DNA of 64,000 nucleotides from Deferribacteres bacterium (GTDB lineage Bacteria; Chrysiogenota; Deferribacteres; Deferribacterales; Geovibrionaceae). The stretch covers positions 62,001 to 126,000 of the forward strand of contig JAEWZN010000019.1 in NCBI GenBank assembly GCA_023395255.1, read 5' to 3'. The notes beneath the pieces were generated by a model. The model made no database searches. It had not been told where the DNA came from and saw nothing but the letters and a program-made list of their open reading frames with translations. Made by a program: the position numbers and the translations under genes. Positions 30,120 to 38,133 of this stretch are shown here, piece by piece. Position 1 is the first letter of the stretch. Each line of letters begins with the position of its first letter.

Positions 30120-32956
30120 CGGAAAAATTTGAGAAAGCGGTTCAGGTATTCAACCATCCGGACAGGGATGATCTGGAGAAGGTGTACAGGCATTCGGTAT
30201 TCATAGCCGACTGGCTGGGCAAAAACCCGGAATATGCTGCCAGGGCTCTTGATTTGGCAAAAACAGAGCGGGATGTGGATTCGATCCTTAATGATATTCT
30301 CACGCAGGATTTTCATGAACTGGATGAGGAAGCCCTGCTCAGGCATCTGCGAATTATCAAAATGACGGAATACACCGCCATAGCCCTGAAAGACCTTGTT
30401 TACGGGGCTGATGTTAGGGACATAACGGCGCATATATCCGCATTTGCATCCGCGTCCCTTGAGGCGGCATATAAGTACGCCTATTTCAGGATAAGCCGCG
30501 AACTGGGCAGACCGCAGGACTCGGAAGGCTCAAGGATCGGCATGACGGTGATCGGTCTGGGCAAGCTGGGCGGCTGGGAGCTGAATTTCAGCTCTGACAT
30601 AGACATAATGTATGTTTACGGAACAGAGGTAGGCAGAACAGATGACAGCGGCGATAAGCCCTCTGTGGAGAACCATGTTTTTTTCAGCCGCGTTGCCGAA
30701 AAGATCACCCATTACATAGGCGCACGGACAGCGGACGGAATAGTGTTCCGTGTGGATCTCCGCCTCCGTCCTGATGGGGACAGGGGAGCCATAGCGCTGC
30801 CTGTGAGAAGCTGCGAGATATATTACGAATCCTACGGTCAGGGGTGGGAGAGGATGATGCTTCTCAAGGCCAGACCCGTTGCCGGGGATAAACGTACCGG
30901 AGCGGAGTTTCTCCGCGCGGTGAGGCCGTTTGTTTTCAGGCGCAGCCTTGATTACAAGCTGCTGGACGAGCTTAAGAATATAAAGCAGAAGATAGACCGC
31001 CGCGAGGAGATAAGGGGGAACAGAAACGTAAAGCTGGGTTACGGAGGCATAAGGGAGATCGAGTTTGTTGTTCAGGCGTTTCAGATTCTCTATTATCCCA
31101 AATATCCGGAGATCTACCACCCCTCCACTCTGGAAGGGATAGATCTGCTTGTCAAATTCGGGCAGCTTGAAGCGGAAACAGCGGAGAGGCTCAAAGACGA
31201 ATACCGTTTTCTGCGGAAGCTTGAGCATATGGCGCAGATAGAGAACGAAAAGCAGACCCATGTCATACCGGAGGACAGTGCGGCATTTCCCCTCTACCTC
31301 GAACGCTGCGGGTTTGATGATGTTGATAAGTTCAATGAAAAATTTGCCGAAACCACAAGGTTTGTCCACAGCGTGTTCTCCGGTATTTTCAGGGATCACG
31401 AAGGGGCGGACGCATCTTCCCTTATATTCGACAAGGAGCTTGATCAGGAAGAGGTGGCAAGGATAATACAGGATAAAGGGATAAGAGATGCCGTAAGGTG
31501 TGCCTCCATCATAAAAGAGATACTCCACGGGCGCAGGAACACTATACGCACACCGGAGGAGATCCGTATCATAGAGATGGTGCTTACCCGTGTCCTTGAG
31601 CACCTGCCGGAGAGAACAGATCCGGCCGGAACCCTGCTGAACTTCGAGAAGCTTCTCTCTCATCCCACCACAGTGTACCTTTTGCAGGATATTATAACGG
31701 GCGCACCCGCCATTCTGGACAAGCTGGAGAACCTCTTTTCATTCAGCCGCTATATGTCCGACCAGATAATAAGCGACCGCACCCTGCTGGACTACATATA
31801 CGACCCCAAAGACCCTGACTTCAAGAGCAGCTTTATCCGCCTTGATTACCATGAGCGCACGAAGAGATATACCGGAGATACGGAATATATAATGGAGATA
31901 GTCCGCCAGCGGCACAAGGCGTATATCTTCAATGCCGGCTATGCATTCCTCAACGGAACCCTGAACGTTATTTACACCATGAAGGCGCTTACGGAGCTTG
32001 CGAAGGGAACCATTCAGTTCGCTGTGGATGCGGTGTATGATCAGGTTACGGCCAGATACGGCAGACCTGTGACCGCTGACGGCAGAATCTGCGATTTCCT
32101 CGTTGTGGGGATGGGCAAGCTGGGAAGCTATGAAATGAGCTTCGGCTCTGATCTGGATATAATATTTCTCTATGAGGAGAACGGCAGGACAGACGGCAAA
32201 AACTCCATAACCAACATGGAGTTCTTCACCAAGGTTCTCCAGAGGGCTATATCCTTTCTCAGCTCATACACCACAAACGGCATACTTTATAAAATAGATA
32301 CCAGACTCCGCCCCAGCGGTTCCAGCGGAACTCTGGTGACTGCCTTGCCCGCCTTCCGCGAATACCAGCTTAAGGAGGCCATGACGTGGGAAAAGCAGGC
32401 TCTGGCACGTTCCAGCGCGGTCAATACGGACTCATCCCTTAATGACTGGTTTAACGAAATTAAGACCGAATGTCTTTTCAGTTCACCTTTGGGGAAAGAA
32501 GGGATAAAAGAGATAAAGGAGATGCGCGCTAGGATCGAAACGGAAAAAGGCTCGCCTCCTGAGAAGAACGACATAAAAGCCGGTTACGGCGGGATGCTGG
32601 ACATTGAATTTACCGTGCAGATGTTACAGCTTCTGACCGGGCATGAGGATGAGAGCGTCCGCAACCCCAATACTCATGATGTTATGGTTCACCTGAAAAA
32701 TCAGGGCTTTATAAAAGAGCGGGACTACTACGCCCTGCATGACAGCTACCACTTTTACAGAACACTGGAAAATGTTCTGAGAATTTATGAGAATACATCA
32801 ACCTCAAGGCTTCCTGCCAATGAGGAGATTCTGGCTAAGGCGGGCATGTTTTTCTGTTTTGAGAAAAACCCCGCAGAATGCTTAAGCGAGAAATACGCGT
32901 GGGTGCGCAAAAGTGTGCGCGCGGCGTACAACAGAGTTTTTGAGAGGTACATGTAA
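30116..32956 (+). CDS. glnE: Bifunctional glutamine synthetase adenylyltransferase/deadenylase
   Basis: Protein of 946 aa, the normal length, with two nucleotidyltransferase domains. The N-terminal one has GLGKLGGWELNFSSDIDIMY (deadenylylase), and the C-terminal one has GMGKLGSYEMSFGSDLDIIF (adenylylase). Both keep the GSD/SSD-x-D metal-binding aspartates. KLGYGGIREIEFVVQ and KAGYGGMLDIEFTVQ follow each domain. The enzyme adds or removes AMP on glutamine synthetase in response to PII and glutamine. It is translationally coupled to the kinase-like gene. glnA and glnB are not in this window. Confidence 0.97.
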   Translation: MTEKFEKAVQVFNHPDRDDLEKVYRHSVFIADWLGKNPEYAARALDLAKTERDVDSILNDILTQDFHELDEEALLRHLRIIKMTEYTAIALKDLVYGADVRDITAHISAFASASLEAAYKYAYFRISRELGRPQDSEGSRIGMTVIGLGKLGGWELNFSSDIDIMYVYGTEVGRTDDSGDKPSVENHVFFSRVAEKITHYIGARTADGIVFRVDLRLRPDGDRGAIALPVRSCEIYYESYGQGWERMMLLKARPVAGDKRTGAEFLRAVRPFVFRRSLDYKLLDELKNIKQKIDRREEIRGNRNVKLGYGGIREIEFVVQAFQILYYPKYPEIYHPSTLEGIDLLVKFGQLEAETAERLKDEYRFLRKLEHMAQIENEKQTHVIPEDSAAFPLYLERCGFDDVDKFNEKFAETTRFVHSVFSGIFRDHEGADASSLIFDKELDQEEVARIIQDKGIRDAVRCASIIKEILHGRRNTIRTPEEIRIIEMVLTRVLEHLPERTDPAGTLLNFEKLLSHPTTVYLLQDIITGAPAILDKLENLFSFSRYMSDQIISDRTLLDYIYDPKDPDFKSSFIRLDYHERTKRYTGDTEYIMEIVRQRHKAYIFNAGYAFLNGTLNVIYTMKALTELAKGTIQFAVDAVYDQVTARYGRPVTADGRICDFLVVGMGKLGSYEMSFGSDLDIIFLYEENGRTDGKNSITNMEFFTKVLQRAISFLSSYTTNGILYKIDTRLRPSGSSGTLVTALPAFREYQLKEAMTWEKQALARSSAVNTDSSLNDWFNEIKTECLFSSPLGKEGIKEIKEMRARIETEKGSPPEKNDIKAGYGGMLDIEFTVQMLQLLTGHEDESVRNPNTHDVMVHLKNQGFIKERDYYALHDSYHFYRTLENVLRIYENTSTSRLPANEEILAKAGMFFCFEKNPAECLSEKYAWVRKSVRAAYNRVFERYM

Positions 32957-32957
32957 A

Positions 32958-33488
32958 GTGCTTAGGTTTTTGGCAGTTATAGACTACGAAACCTTTGGGG
33001 ATGACTACCTGAAGGTCGCGGAACGGGTCGCGGACAGATCGGAGATGATCTGGTTCCGCGCAAAGAACCTTGATGCGGCGGATATTTACCGTAAGGCGGA
33101 AAAAATGCGTGCGCTGCTGCCGGATGCGTTTCTGATTCTGTCAGAAAGGCCTGACATAGCAGTTGCTGCCGGGTTTGACGGTGTTCAGCTTAATGAACGC
33201 ACACTTTCACCGGAAACGGTGGAGGAGATTTTTCCCGAACTGGTCACAGGATATTCCGCCCACTCTCTGGAGGAGATAGAGAGAACTCAGGCGGATTTTT
33301 TTACGCTCAGCCCTATTTTCATGACCGACAAGCCTTATGAGGTTAAGCCTCTCGGCGCGGTGGACGTTACGGATACGGAGAAAAAGGTCTATGCTCTGGG
33401 CGGCGTTACCGTGAGCTCACTCCCCATGCTGAACGACATGGGGTACTACGGTTATGCCGGAATAGGGATTATCAAGGGCATGATATAG
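32958..33488 (+). CDS. ThiE/TenI-family protein (thiamine phosphate synthase-like)
   Basis: Protein of 176 aa from a GTG one base after the glnE stop. TIM-barrel landmarks of ThiE/TenI are present in order: IWFRAKNL (phosphate-side R-x-K), LILSERPDIAVAAGFDGVQL (ThiE: NDRVDLA...GADGVHLGQ), TGYSAHSLEEI (STHS) and FFTLSPIFMTDKP (GPVFPT-TK). Several ThiE residues are replaced (NDR to SER, HLGQ to QLNE), so it may be TenI-like or diverged. It ends GYAGIGIIKGM, as in the family. If active it would join HMP-PP and thiazole phosphate; thiS, thiF and thiD lie elsewhere in the window. Confidence 0.75.
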   Translation: MLRFLAVIDYETFGDDYLKVAERVADRSEMIWFRAKNLDAADIYRKAEKMRALLPDAFLILSERPDIAVAAGFDGVQLNERTLSPETVEEIFPELVTGYSAHSLEEIERTQADFFTLSPIFMTDKPYEVKPLGAVDVTDTEKKVYALGGVTVSSLPMLNDMGYYGYAGIGIIKGMI

Positions 33489-33503
33489 TTTTTTATACAT
33501 GCC

Positions 33504-33755
33504 CGCGGTTTGCAGAGCAAATCCAGATCGGTGACAAACACATTAACTGACTTGTTCATATCTGTAAAAATCCCCCTCAGTCCCCCTTTGCAAAGGGGGA
33601 AGTTGTTGTGTGCAAAAAGCAGGAACTGAGACTGCCGCGTCGCTTTGCTCCTCGCAGTGACGTAAACTGCTGCCATTGCGAACCCTGAAAGGGTGAAGCA
33701 ATCTCTGTTTTTATGATCCAAAATTTACCATCCTTGGAAATTTTGGATATACGCT
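33504..33755. repeat. 252-bp tandem repeat, copy 1
   Basis: A unit of 252 bp starting CGCGGTTTGCAGAGCAAATC is followed directly by a second copy. Inside are the hairpin TTTGC/GCAAA (repeat B type), the palindrome CCCCCTTTGCAAAGGGGG (33581-33598), an ATTGCGAA...GAAGCAATCTC element with inner CCCT/AGGG stem (33673-33706), and a repeat C hairpin TCCAAAATTT/AAATTTTGGA (33717-33747). No coding capacity is visible. Confidence 0.85.
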
Positions 33756-33991
33756 CGCGGTTTGCAGAGCAAATCCAGATCGGTGACAAACACATTAACT
33801 GACTTGTTCATATCTGTAAAAATCCCCCTCGGTCCCCCTTTGCAAAGGGGGAAGTTGTTGTGTGCAAAAAGCAAGAACTGAGACTGCCACGTTGCGCTGC
33901 TCCTCACAGTGACGTAAACTGCTGTCATTGCGAACCCTGAAAGGGTGAAGCAATCTCTGTTTTTATGATCCAAAATTTGCCATCCTTGGAG
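33756..33991. repeat. 252-bp tandem repeat, copy 2 (slightly truncated)
   Basis: The second copy differs from the first at about ten positions, clustered in the segment that corresponds to 33630-33665, and breaks off within the terminal repeat C hairpin near 33991. Together the copies fill most of the 600-bp gap between the ThiE-like gene and zur. The rest (33992-34109) holds the zur promoter and operator. Confidence 0.85.
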
Positions 33992-34037
33992 TTGCTGGCT
34001 TTGCCCGGTGTTTCCGCTGAACTGCAAACAGTGATGC

Positions 34038-34066
34038 TTGGTTCGATATAAATTCTTATCTTAATA
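34038..34066 (+). promoter_or_regulatory. Candidate promoter of zur-znuACB
   Basis: TTGGTT (34038-34043) and TTAATA (34061-34066) with a 17-bp spacer. Transcription would start close to the Zur-type palindrome at 34075, so bound repressor would block initiation. Confidence 0.5.
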
Positions 34067-34074
34067 AATCCGGC

Positions 34075-34091
34075 TTGCAAATCATTTGCAA
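34075..34091. promoter_or_regulatory. Predicted Zur operator
   Basis: TTGCAAATCATTTGCAA is a perfect 8-1-8 palindrome located just after the -10 box. The AAATCATTT core and 7-1-7 layout match known Zur/Fur-family boxes such as those of Mycobacterium (TGAAAATCATTTTCA). It supports autoregulation of the zinc operon. Confidence 0.7.
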
Positions 34092-34109
34092 AATGCTTAT
34101 CGTTTGTTT

Positions 34110-34538
34110 ATGTCAGTATGTGTAGCATCAGATCTGCTCAGATCAAAAAAACTTAAAATTACTGAAAGACGGGAGCTTATACTCTCTCTGATTCTTGCTG
34201 CGGAGCGGCCTGTCAGTGCAAAAGATTTGCATGAGATGGCGACAGAAAAGGGGAGCGTAGACCTCGTTACGGTGTACCGCGTGATTTCCCTTCTCCTTGA
34301 GAAGGGGCTTATCAGGGAAATTATCGGTGATTCGGGAACCTCCTTTTATGAAAAAGCGTGCGAGCACAACCCTGTTCACCCTCACTTCCACTGCGGGGAG
34401 TGCGGACAGGTTTACTGCCTCGAACCGCTTACATTTGAGGAAGGACTTATTTTAGGGCGTGTGGGCAAAGGGTTCCGCATCGCCTCTGTTTCGCTGGACA
34501 TTAAAGGAGTATGTGAAAAATGCGCATCATTGCAATGA
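34110..34538 (+). CDS. zur: Fur-family zinc uptake regulator (Zur)
   Basis: Protein of about 142 aa. The winged-helix part has KITERRELILSLILAAERPVSAKDLHE and VDLVTVYRVISLLLEKGLI (recognition helix). The dimerisation part has HPHFHCGECGQVYCLE and the C-terminal CEKC, giving the CxxC pairs of the structural zinc site. Fur-family members bind 7-1-7 palindromes when metal-loaded; the znuA-znuC-znuB genes directly downstream point to zinc. I chose ATG 34110 because an earlier TTG (34086) lies inside the palindromic operator; no strong ribosome binding site is seen for either. The 3' end overlaps znuA by 19 bp. Confidence 0.88.
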   Translation: MSVCVASDLLRSKKLKITERRELILSLILAAERPVSAKDLHEMATEKGSVDLVTVYRVISLLLEKGLIREIIGDSGTSFYEKACEHNPVHPHFHCGECGQVYCLEPLTFEEGLILGRVGKGFRIASVSLDIKGVCEKCASLQ

Positions 34539-35449
34539 TTACCGGACTTTTTATGCTGTTCTCGGCATCGGCCTTCGCCGCAGATTTTAAAGCGGCAGTG
34601 AGTATAATCCCCCAGAAATACCTTGCGGACAAGATAACGGGCGGCCGTTTCGAGACTATGGCTGTTGTGGGCAAGGGCTCAAACCCTCATAATTATGAAC
34701 CTAAACCTCAGCAGATGGTTTTTATATCAAAGGCTCAGGTATATTTCTCCATAGATCTCTCATTTGAGGATGTGTGGCTTGAAAAGCTCTTATCCGCTAA
34801 TAAGAAGATAAAGCATGTGGACTGCGCTGATGCCGCCCACAGACAGCCGATTTCCGGCGAGATCATAGAAGACGACCATCACCACGGTGAAGAACAAGGG
34901 CACGACCATGAACACGATAAAGAACACGGTGAAGAAGAGCACCACCATGACCACGGCGAACTTGACCCGCATATCTGGCTTTCTCCTGATAATATGAAAG
35001 TAATGGCGCGTCTCATGGCGAAAACCTTCTCAGAGATAGACCCCGCCGGAAAAAATGTTTATGATGCGAATCTGGCCTCTCTTCTCAGGGAGATAGATGA
35101 GACAGATGCCAAGATACGCACAAACCTGAAAAATGTGCCCAAGGATGCCCCCTTCATGGTTTTTCATCCGTCATGGGGATATTTCGCAAGCAAGTATAAC
35201 CTCCGTCAGGTAGCTGTTGAGGTGGAAGGCAAAGAACCCAAGCCTGCTCAGCTTAAGGAACTCATAGGTTATGCTAAAGAGCGCGGAATAAGGGTTGTTT
35301 TTGTTCAGCCCCAGTTCTCCAAAAAGAGTGCGCAGGCAATAGCCGTTTCCATAAAAGGGGAAGTAGTCGAGATCGACCCTCTGGCATACGAGTGGAGCAG
35401 CAACCTTATTCATGTTTCAGAAGTTCTGGCAAAGGTGCTGAAAAAATAA
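34520..35449 (+). CDS. znuA: Zinc ABC transporter substrate-binding protein
   Basis: Protein of 309 aa with a signal peptide (MRIIAMITGLFMLFSASAFA). The cluster A-1 fold shows VSIIPQKYLADKI, GKGSNPHNYEPKPQQM (metal-binding H), DPHIWLSPDNM (second H) and FHPSWGYFA (third H), with VVEIDPLA near the end. A His/Asp/Glu-rich loop (about residues 115-150, DDHHHGEEQGHDHEHD and more) is the zinc-loading loop of ZnuA proteins. It captures zinc in the periplasm for ZnuBC. It overlaps zur and abuts znuC (next base). Confidence 0.95.
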   Translation: MRIIAMITGLFMLFSASAFAADFKAAVSIIPQKYLADKITGGRFETMAVVGKGSNPHNYEPKPQQMVFISKAQVYFSIDLSFEDVWLEKLLSANKKIKHVDCADAAHRQPISGEIIEDDHHHGEEQGHDHEHDKEHGEEEHHHDHGELDPHIWLSPDNMKVMARLMAKTFSEIDPAGKNVYDANLASLLREIDETDAKIRTNLKNVPKDAPFMVFHPSWGYFASKYNLRQVAVEVEGKEPKPAQLKELIGYAKERGIRVVFVQPQFSKKSAQAIAVSIKGEVVEIDPLAYEWSSNLIHVSEVLAKVLKK

Positions 35450-36211
35450 ATGAACGCAATTGAAATAACTGATTTACGGTTCTCCTACGGTGAGAACCCC
35501 ATTCTGACCGATGTCAGTCTCGCCCTCCCTGAGGGCGAGTTTCTTGCTGTCATAGGTCCCAACGGCGGGGGGAAATCCACCCTTCTTAAAATAATCCTCG
35601 GCATACTCCGTCAGGATTCGGGTGAGGTGCGCATATTCGGAAAAACAGTGAACGAGGCCGCAGGCCTTACCGGATATGTTCCTCAGGATGTCTCCTCTAA
35701 CAGAGGCTTCCCTATAACAGCCTTTCAGGTAGCCATGATGGGCAGAATGAGGCTTAAAGGGCGTTTTGCCCGCGCTGAAAAGGCGGATTACGCCAAGGTG
35801 CGCTCCGTTATGGAATATCTCGAAGTGGAGCATCTGGCAGGTTCCCCTGTGGATAACCTCTCCGGCGGACAGAGGCAGAGGGTGTACATAGCCCGCGCCC
35901 TTGCCATGGAGCCCAGAATGCTCTTTCTGGATGAGCCCACCTCCAGTGTTGACACCAAAGGGCAGAAGGATCTTTTCGACAGATTGCGGGAACTCAATAA
36001 AACCATGACAATAGTGGTTGTGAGCCACGATTTAAGCATAATACCCAGATACGCCACAAGCGTTGCCTGCATAAACAATAAACTCCATTTTCACTCATCC
36101 CCGGAGGTAACTCCCGAAATGCTCCGCATGGCTTACGGCGGCACAGGGTGTGATGAGTGTGATTCACTCGGCATTCCGCAGGGTGTCCACGGAGGGCATG
36201 TACATGCTTGA
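35450..36211 (+). CDS. znuC: Zinc ABC transporter ATP-binding protein
   Basis: Protein of 253 aa with the ABC motifs: Walker A GPNGGGKSTL, Q-loop YVPQDVS, signature LSGGQRQRV, Walker B MLFLDEPTSS and the switch H in VVVSHDLSII. The C terminus is short with a CDEC pair and several His residues (GGTGCDECD, GVHGGHVHA), which could bind metal. It powers ZnuB. It starts on the base after the znuA stop and overlaps znuB by 8 bp. Confidence 0.95.
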   Translation: MNAIEITDLRFSYGENPILTDVSLALPEGEFLAVIGPNGGGKSTLLKIILGILRQDSGEVRIFGKTVNEAAGLTGYVPQDVSSNRGFPITAFQVAMMGRMRLKGRFARAEKADYAKVRSVMEYLEVEHLAGSPVDNLSGGQRQRVYIARALAMEPRMLFLDEPTSSVDTKGQKDLFDRLRELNKTMTIVVVSHDLSIIPRYATSVACINNKLHFHSSPEVTPEMLRMAYGGTGCDECDSLGIPQGVHGGHVHA

Positions 36212-37016
36212 CGCTCTCTCCTTCGGGTTCATGCAGAACGCTCTTCTCGCGGGTCTTTTCGCCTGCGTGGCATGCGGCGTTATCGGCACTCTTGTTGTGG
36301 TGAACCGCATAGTGTTTATCTCCGGCGGAATTGCCCATGCGGCTTACGGCGGCATAGGTCTTGCCTTTTTTCTTGGCATCTCACCTCTGCTCGGCGCTCT
36401 CGGCTTCTCCGTTGCGGTGGGTGTTCTGGTGGCGTTTATTTCCATGAGCAACAAAAAACGGGCGGATACGGTGATAGGCGTTGTCTGGTCGCTGGGGATG
36501 GCGATAGGGATCATTCTGACGGATCTCACCCCCGGCTATAACGTTGACCTCATGAGCTATCTTTTCGGCAGCATACTGGCCGTGCCTCAGTCGGACATAT
36601 GGCTGATGGCTGTGCTCGATATGGCTGTGGTGGTGTTTATCGCCTTCTTTTTCAGGGATTTGCAGGCCATGAGCTTTGACGAGGACTTCGCTGTCTCCAT
36701 CGGCGTTCCGGTCAGGCCGCTCTATTATCTGCTGATAATAATGGTGGCGCTCACAGTTGTCCTCGTCATTAGGGTTGTGGGGCTTATTCTGGTTATAGCG
36801 ATGATAAGCATTCCTCCGTACATAGCAGAGCGTTATGTGAAGGATCTGCGGCTCATGATGCTCTCCTCCGTAGGGCTGAACCTTGCGTTCACTGTCACGG
36901 GGCTGTGGCTGTCATACACATTCAACCTCACCTCCGGCGCGGCGATAATAATGGTGGCATCCGCCGTGTTTTTCCTGTCAGAATTTTTCGGCAGAATCAG
37001 GAGCAATCGGGGCTGA
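36204..37016 (+). CDS. znuB: Zinc ABC transporter permease
   Basis: Protein of 270 aa, nearly all hydrophobic, with about eight membrane helices. The family patterns VVNRIVFISGGIAHAAYGGIG and SFDEDFAVSIGVPVRPLYYL are present, as in the metal ABC-3 permeases ZnuB/MntB. I chose the ATG at 36204 because GGAGGG (36191-36196) sits 7 bp upstream; a preceding ATG at 36198 is only 1 bp from it, and the frame opens even earlier inside znuC. It closes the zur-znuA-znuC-znuB operon. The substrate is taken as zinc from the His-rich ZnuA and Zur. Confidence 0.94.
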   Translation: MLDALSFGFMQNALLAGLFACVACGVIGTLVVVNRIVFISGGIAHAAYGGIGLAFFLGISPLLGALGFSVAVGVLVAFISMSNKKRADTVIGVVWSLGMAIGIILTDLTPGYNVDLMSYLFGSILAVPQSDIWLMAVLDMAVVVFIAFFFRDLQAMSFDEDFAVSIGVPVRPLYYLLIIMVALTVVLVIRVVGLILVIAMISIPPYIAERYVKDLRLMMLSSVGLNLAFTVTGLWLSYTFNLTSGAAIIMVASAVFFLSEFFGRIRSNRG

Positions 37017-37076
37017 GTCTCTTTTCAAGTCATTATTTTATGTGTATATTCAGGTGATTTTGCAAAAGAGGTATGA

Positions 37077-38123
37077 ATGTCCCTTGCCCTGAGAGTGCCC
37101 TTATTGTTTTTTCTCCCCAAGCCTGAGGCTGTCCGCAGGGACAGAGTTCTCCTTGTCCGTGACGATGTCATAGGCGATCTGGTTGTTCCCACTTCCGCAG
37201 CAGTTTCATGGCTTAAGTCTCAGGGTTTTGACGTATTTCTCGTCTACAGGGAAAATCTTACCGATGCTGCGCGTCTTCTTCTGCCGGAGGACAGGCTTAT
37301 TCCGTTTGATATCCGCCTTTACCGGAATAATCTTTCTTATCGTTACAGCCTGCTTAAAAGCATAAGGGAAAAAGGTTTCTCTGTCGCAATCGGTTCAACT
37401 ATGCACTCAAGCGTTAATATGGACATAGTGCGTTGCAGCGGCGCAGCGCTGAAATGGGGCTACAAGCGGAACACTTCCCTTAAAGAGCTGAGCAAGTTCA
37501 TCGGAGTAAAGTCTGTCTGTTCACTGCCGGTTATGACGGGCGGCAGATACACCTCCGTTCTGGAGCATGAGCAGCATTTTCAGGAGGGCATATCCGGCTG
37601 CAGTGCGGAGAGCTTCGCCCCTGTTTTCAGCATCCCTGACAGTAAACCTCTGATAAAAGGGAGATACCTTCATTATATTTCGGATGCGGGCAATATGAGG
37701 AGGGCATTTCCGAAGGAACGTATTATTCCGGTTTTGGAAGAACTTGCAGAAAAACTTGATGTGAAAGTGGTTATTACCGGTCTTCAGGAAGTTGAGGCCG
37801 GCGGTGAGCGTGTTGTCAACCTTTCCGGCAGGACATCACTGAGTGAGGTGATAAATATTGTCTCCCACGCATCTTATGTAGTCGGAAATGAATCCGGTAT
37901 AACACACATGGCTTGGATAATAGGAAAACCGACTGCGGTTTTCTATGGCGGCGGTCATTACGGACGCTTTCTTCCTGCGGGTAATTCCCTGCTTCTGACC
38001 AATAAACCTTCTGATTGTTTCTGCTGTGACTGGGAATGCATTTATAATGAAAAGCTTTTCCCCTGTGTCAATCTGCCTGATGACACTGTGCGGGAGCAGC
38101 TTGAGTGTTTTTTTCTCCAATAA
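37077..38123 (+). CDS. Glycosyltransferase family 9 (heptosyltransferase-like)
   Basis: Protein of 348 aa of the ADP-heptose:LPS heptosyltransferase type. The N-terminal VLLVRDDVIGDLVVPTSAAV and the C-terminal VVNLSGRTSLSEVINIVSHA, VVGNESGITHMAWIIGKPT and FYGGGHYGRFLP are the usual GT9 landmarks. A Cys-rich end (CFCCDWECIYNEKLFPCVN) resembles the C(x)nC tails of many GT9 enzymes. It probably adds a sugar to LPS core, but acceptor and donor cannot be read from sequence. It stands alone after znuB (60 bp gap, GAGG before ATG), convergent with rsmB. Confidence 0.88.
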   Translation: MSLALRVPLLFFLPKPEAVRRDRVLLVRDDVIGDLVVPTSAAVSWLKSQGFDVFLVYRENLTDAARLLLPEDRLIPFDIRLYRNNLSYRYSLLKSIREKGFSVAIGSTMHSSVNMDIVRCSGAALKWGYKRNTSLKELSKFIGVKSVCSLPVMTGGRYTSVLEHEQHFQEGISGCSAESFAPVFSIPDSKPLIKGRYLHYISDAGNMRRAFPKERIIPVLEELAEKLDVKVVITGLQEVEAGGERVVNLSGRTSLSEVINIVSHASYVVGNESGITHMAWIIGKPTAVFYGGGHYGRFLPAGNSLLLTNKPSDCFCCDWECIYNEKLFPCVNLPDDTVREQLECFFLQ

Positions 38124-38133
38124 AGTCCGGTAT

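Noticed and set aside
33504..33991. Tandem repeats as a possible CRISPR array
   Set aside because: Only two copies of 252 bp with no short repeat-spacer periodicity, and no cas gene in the window.
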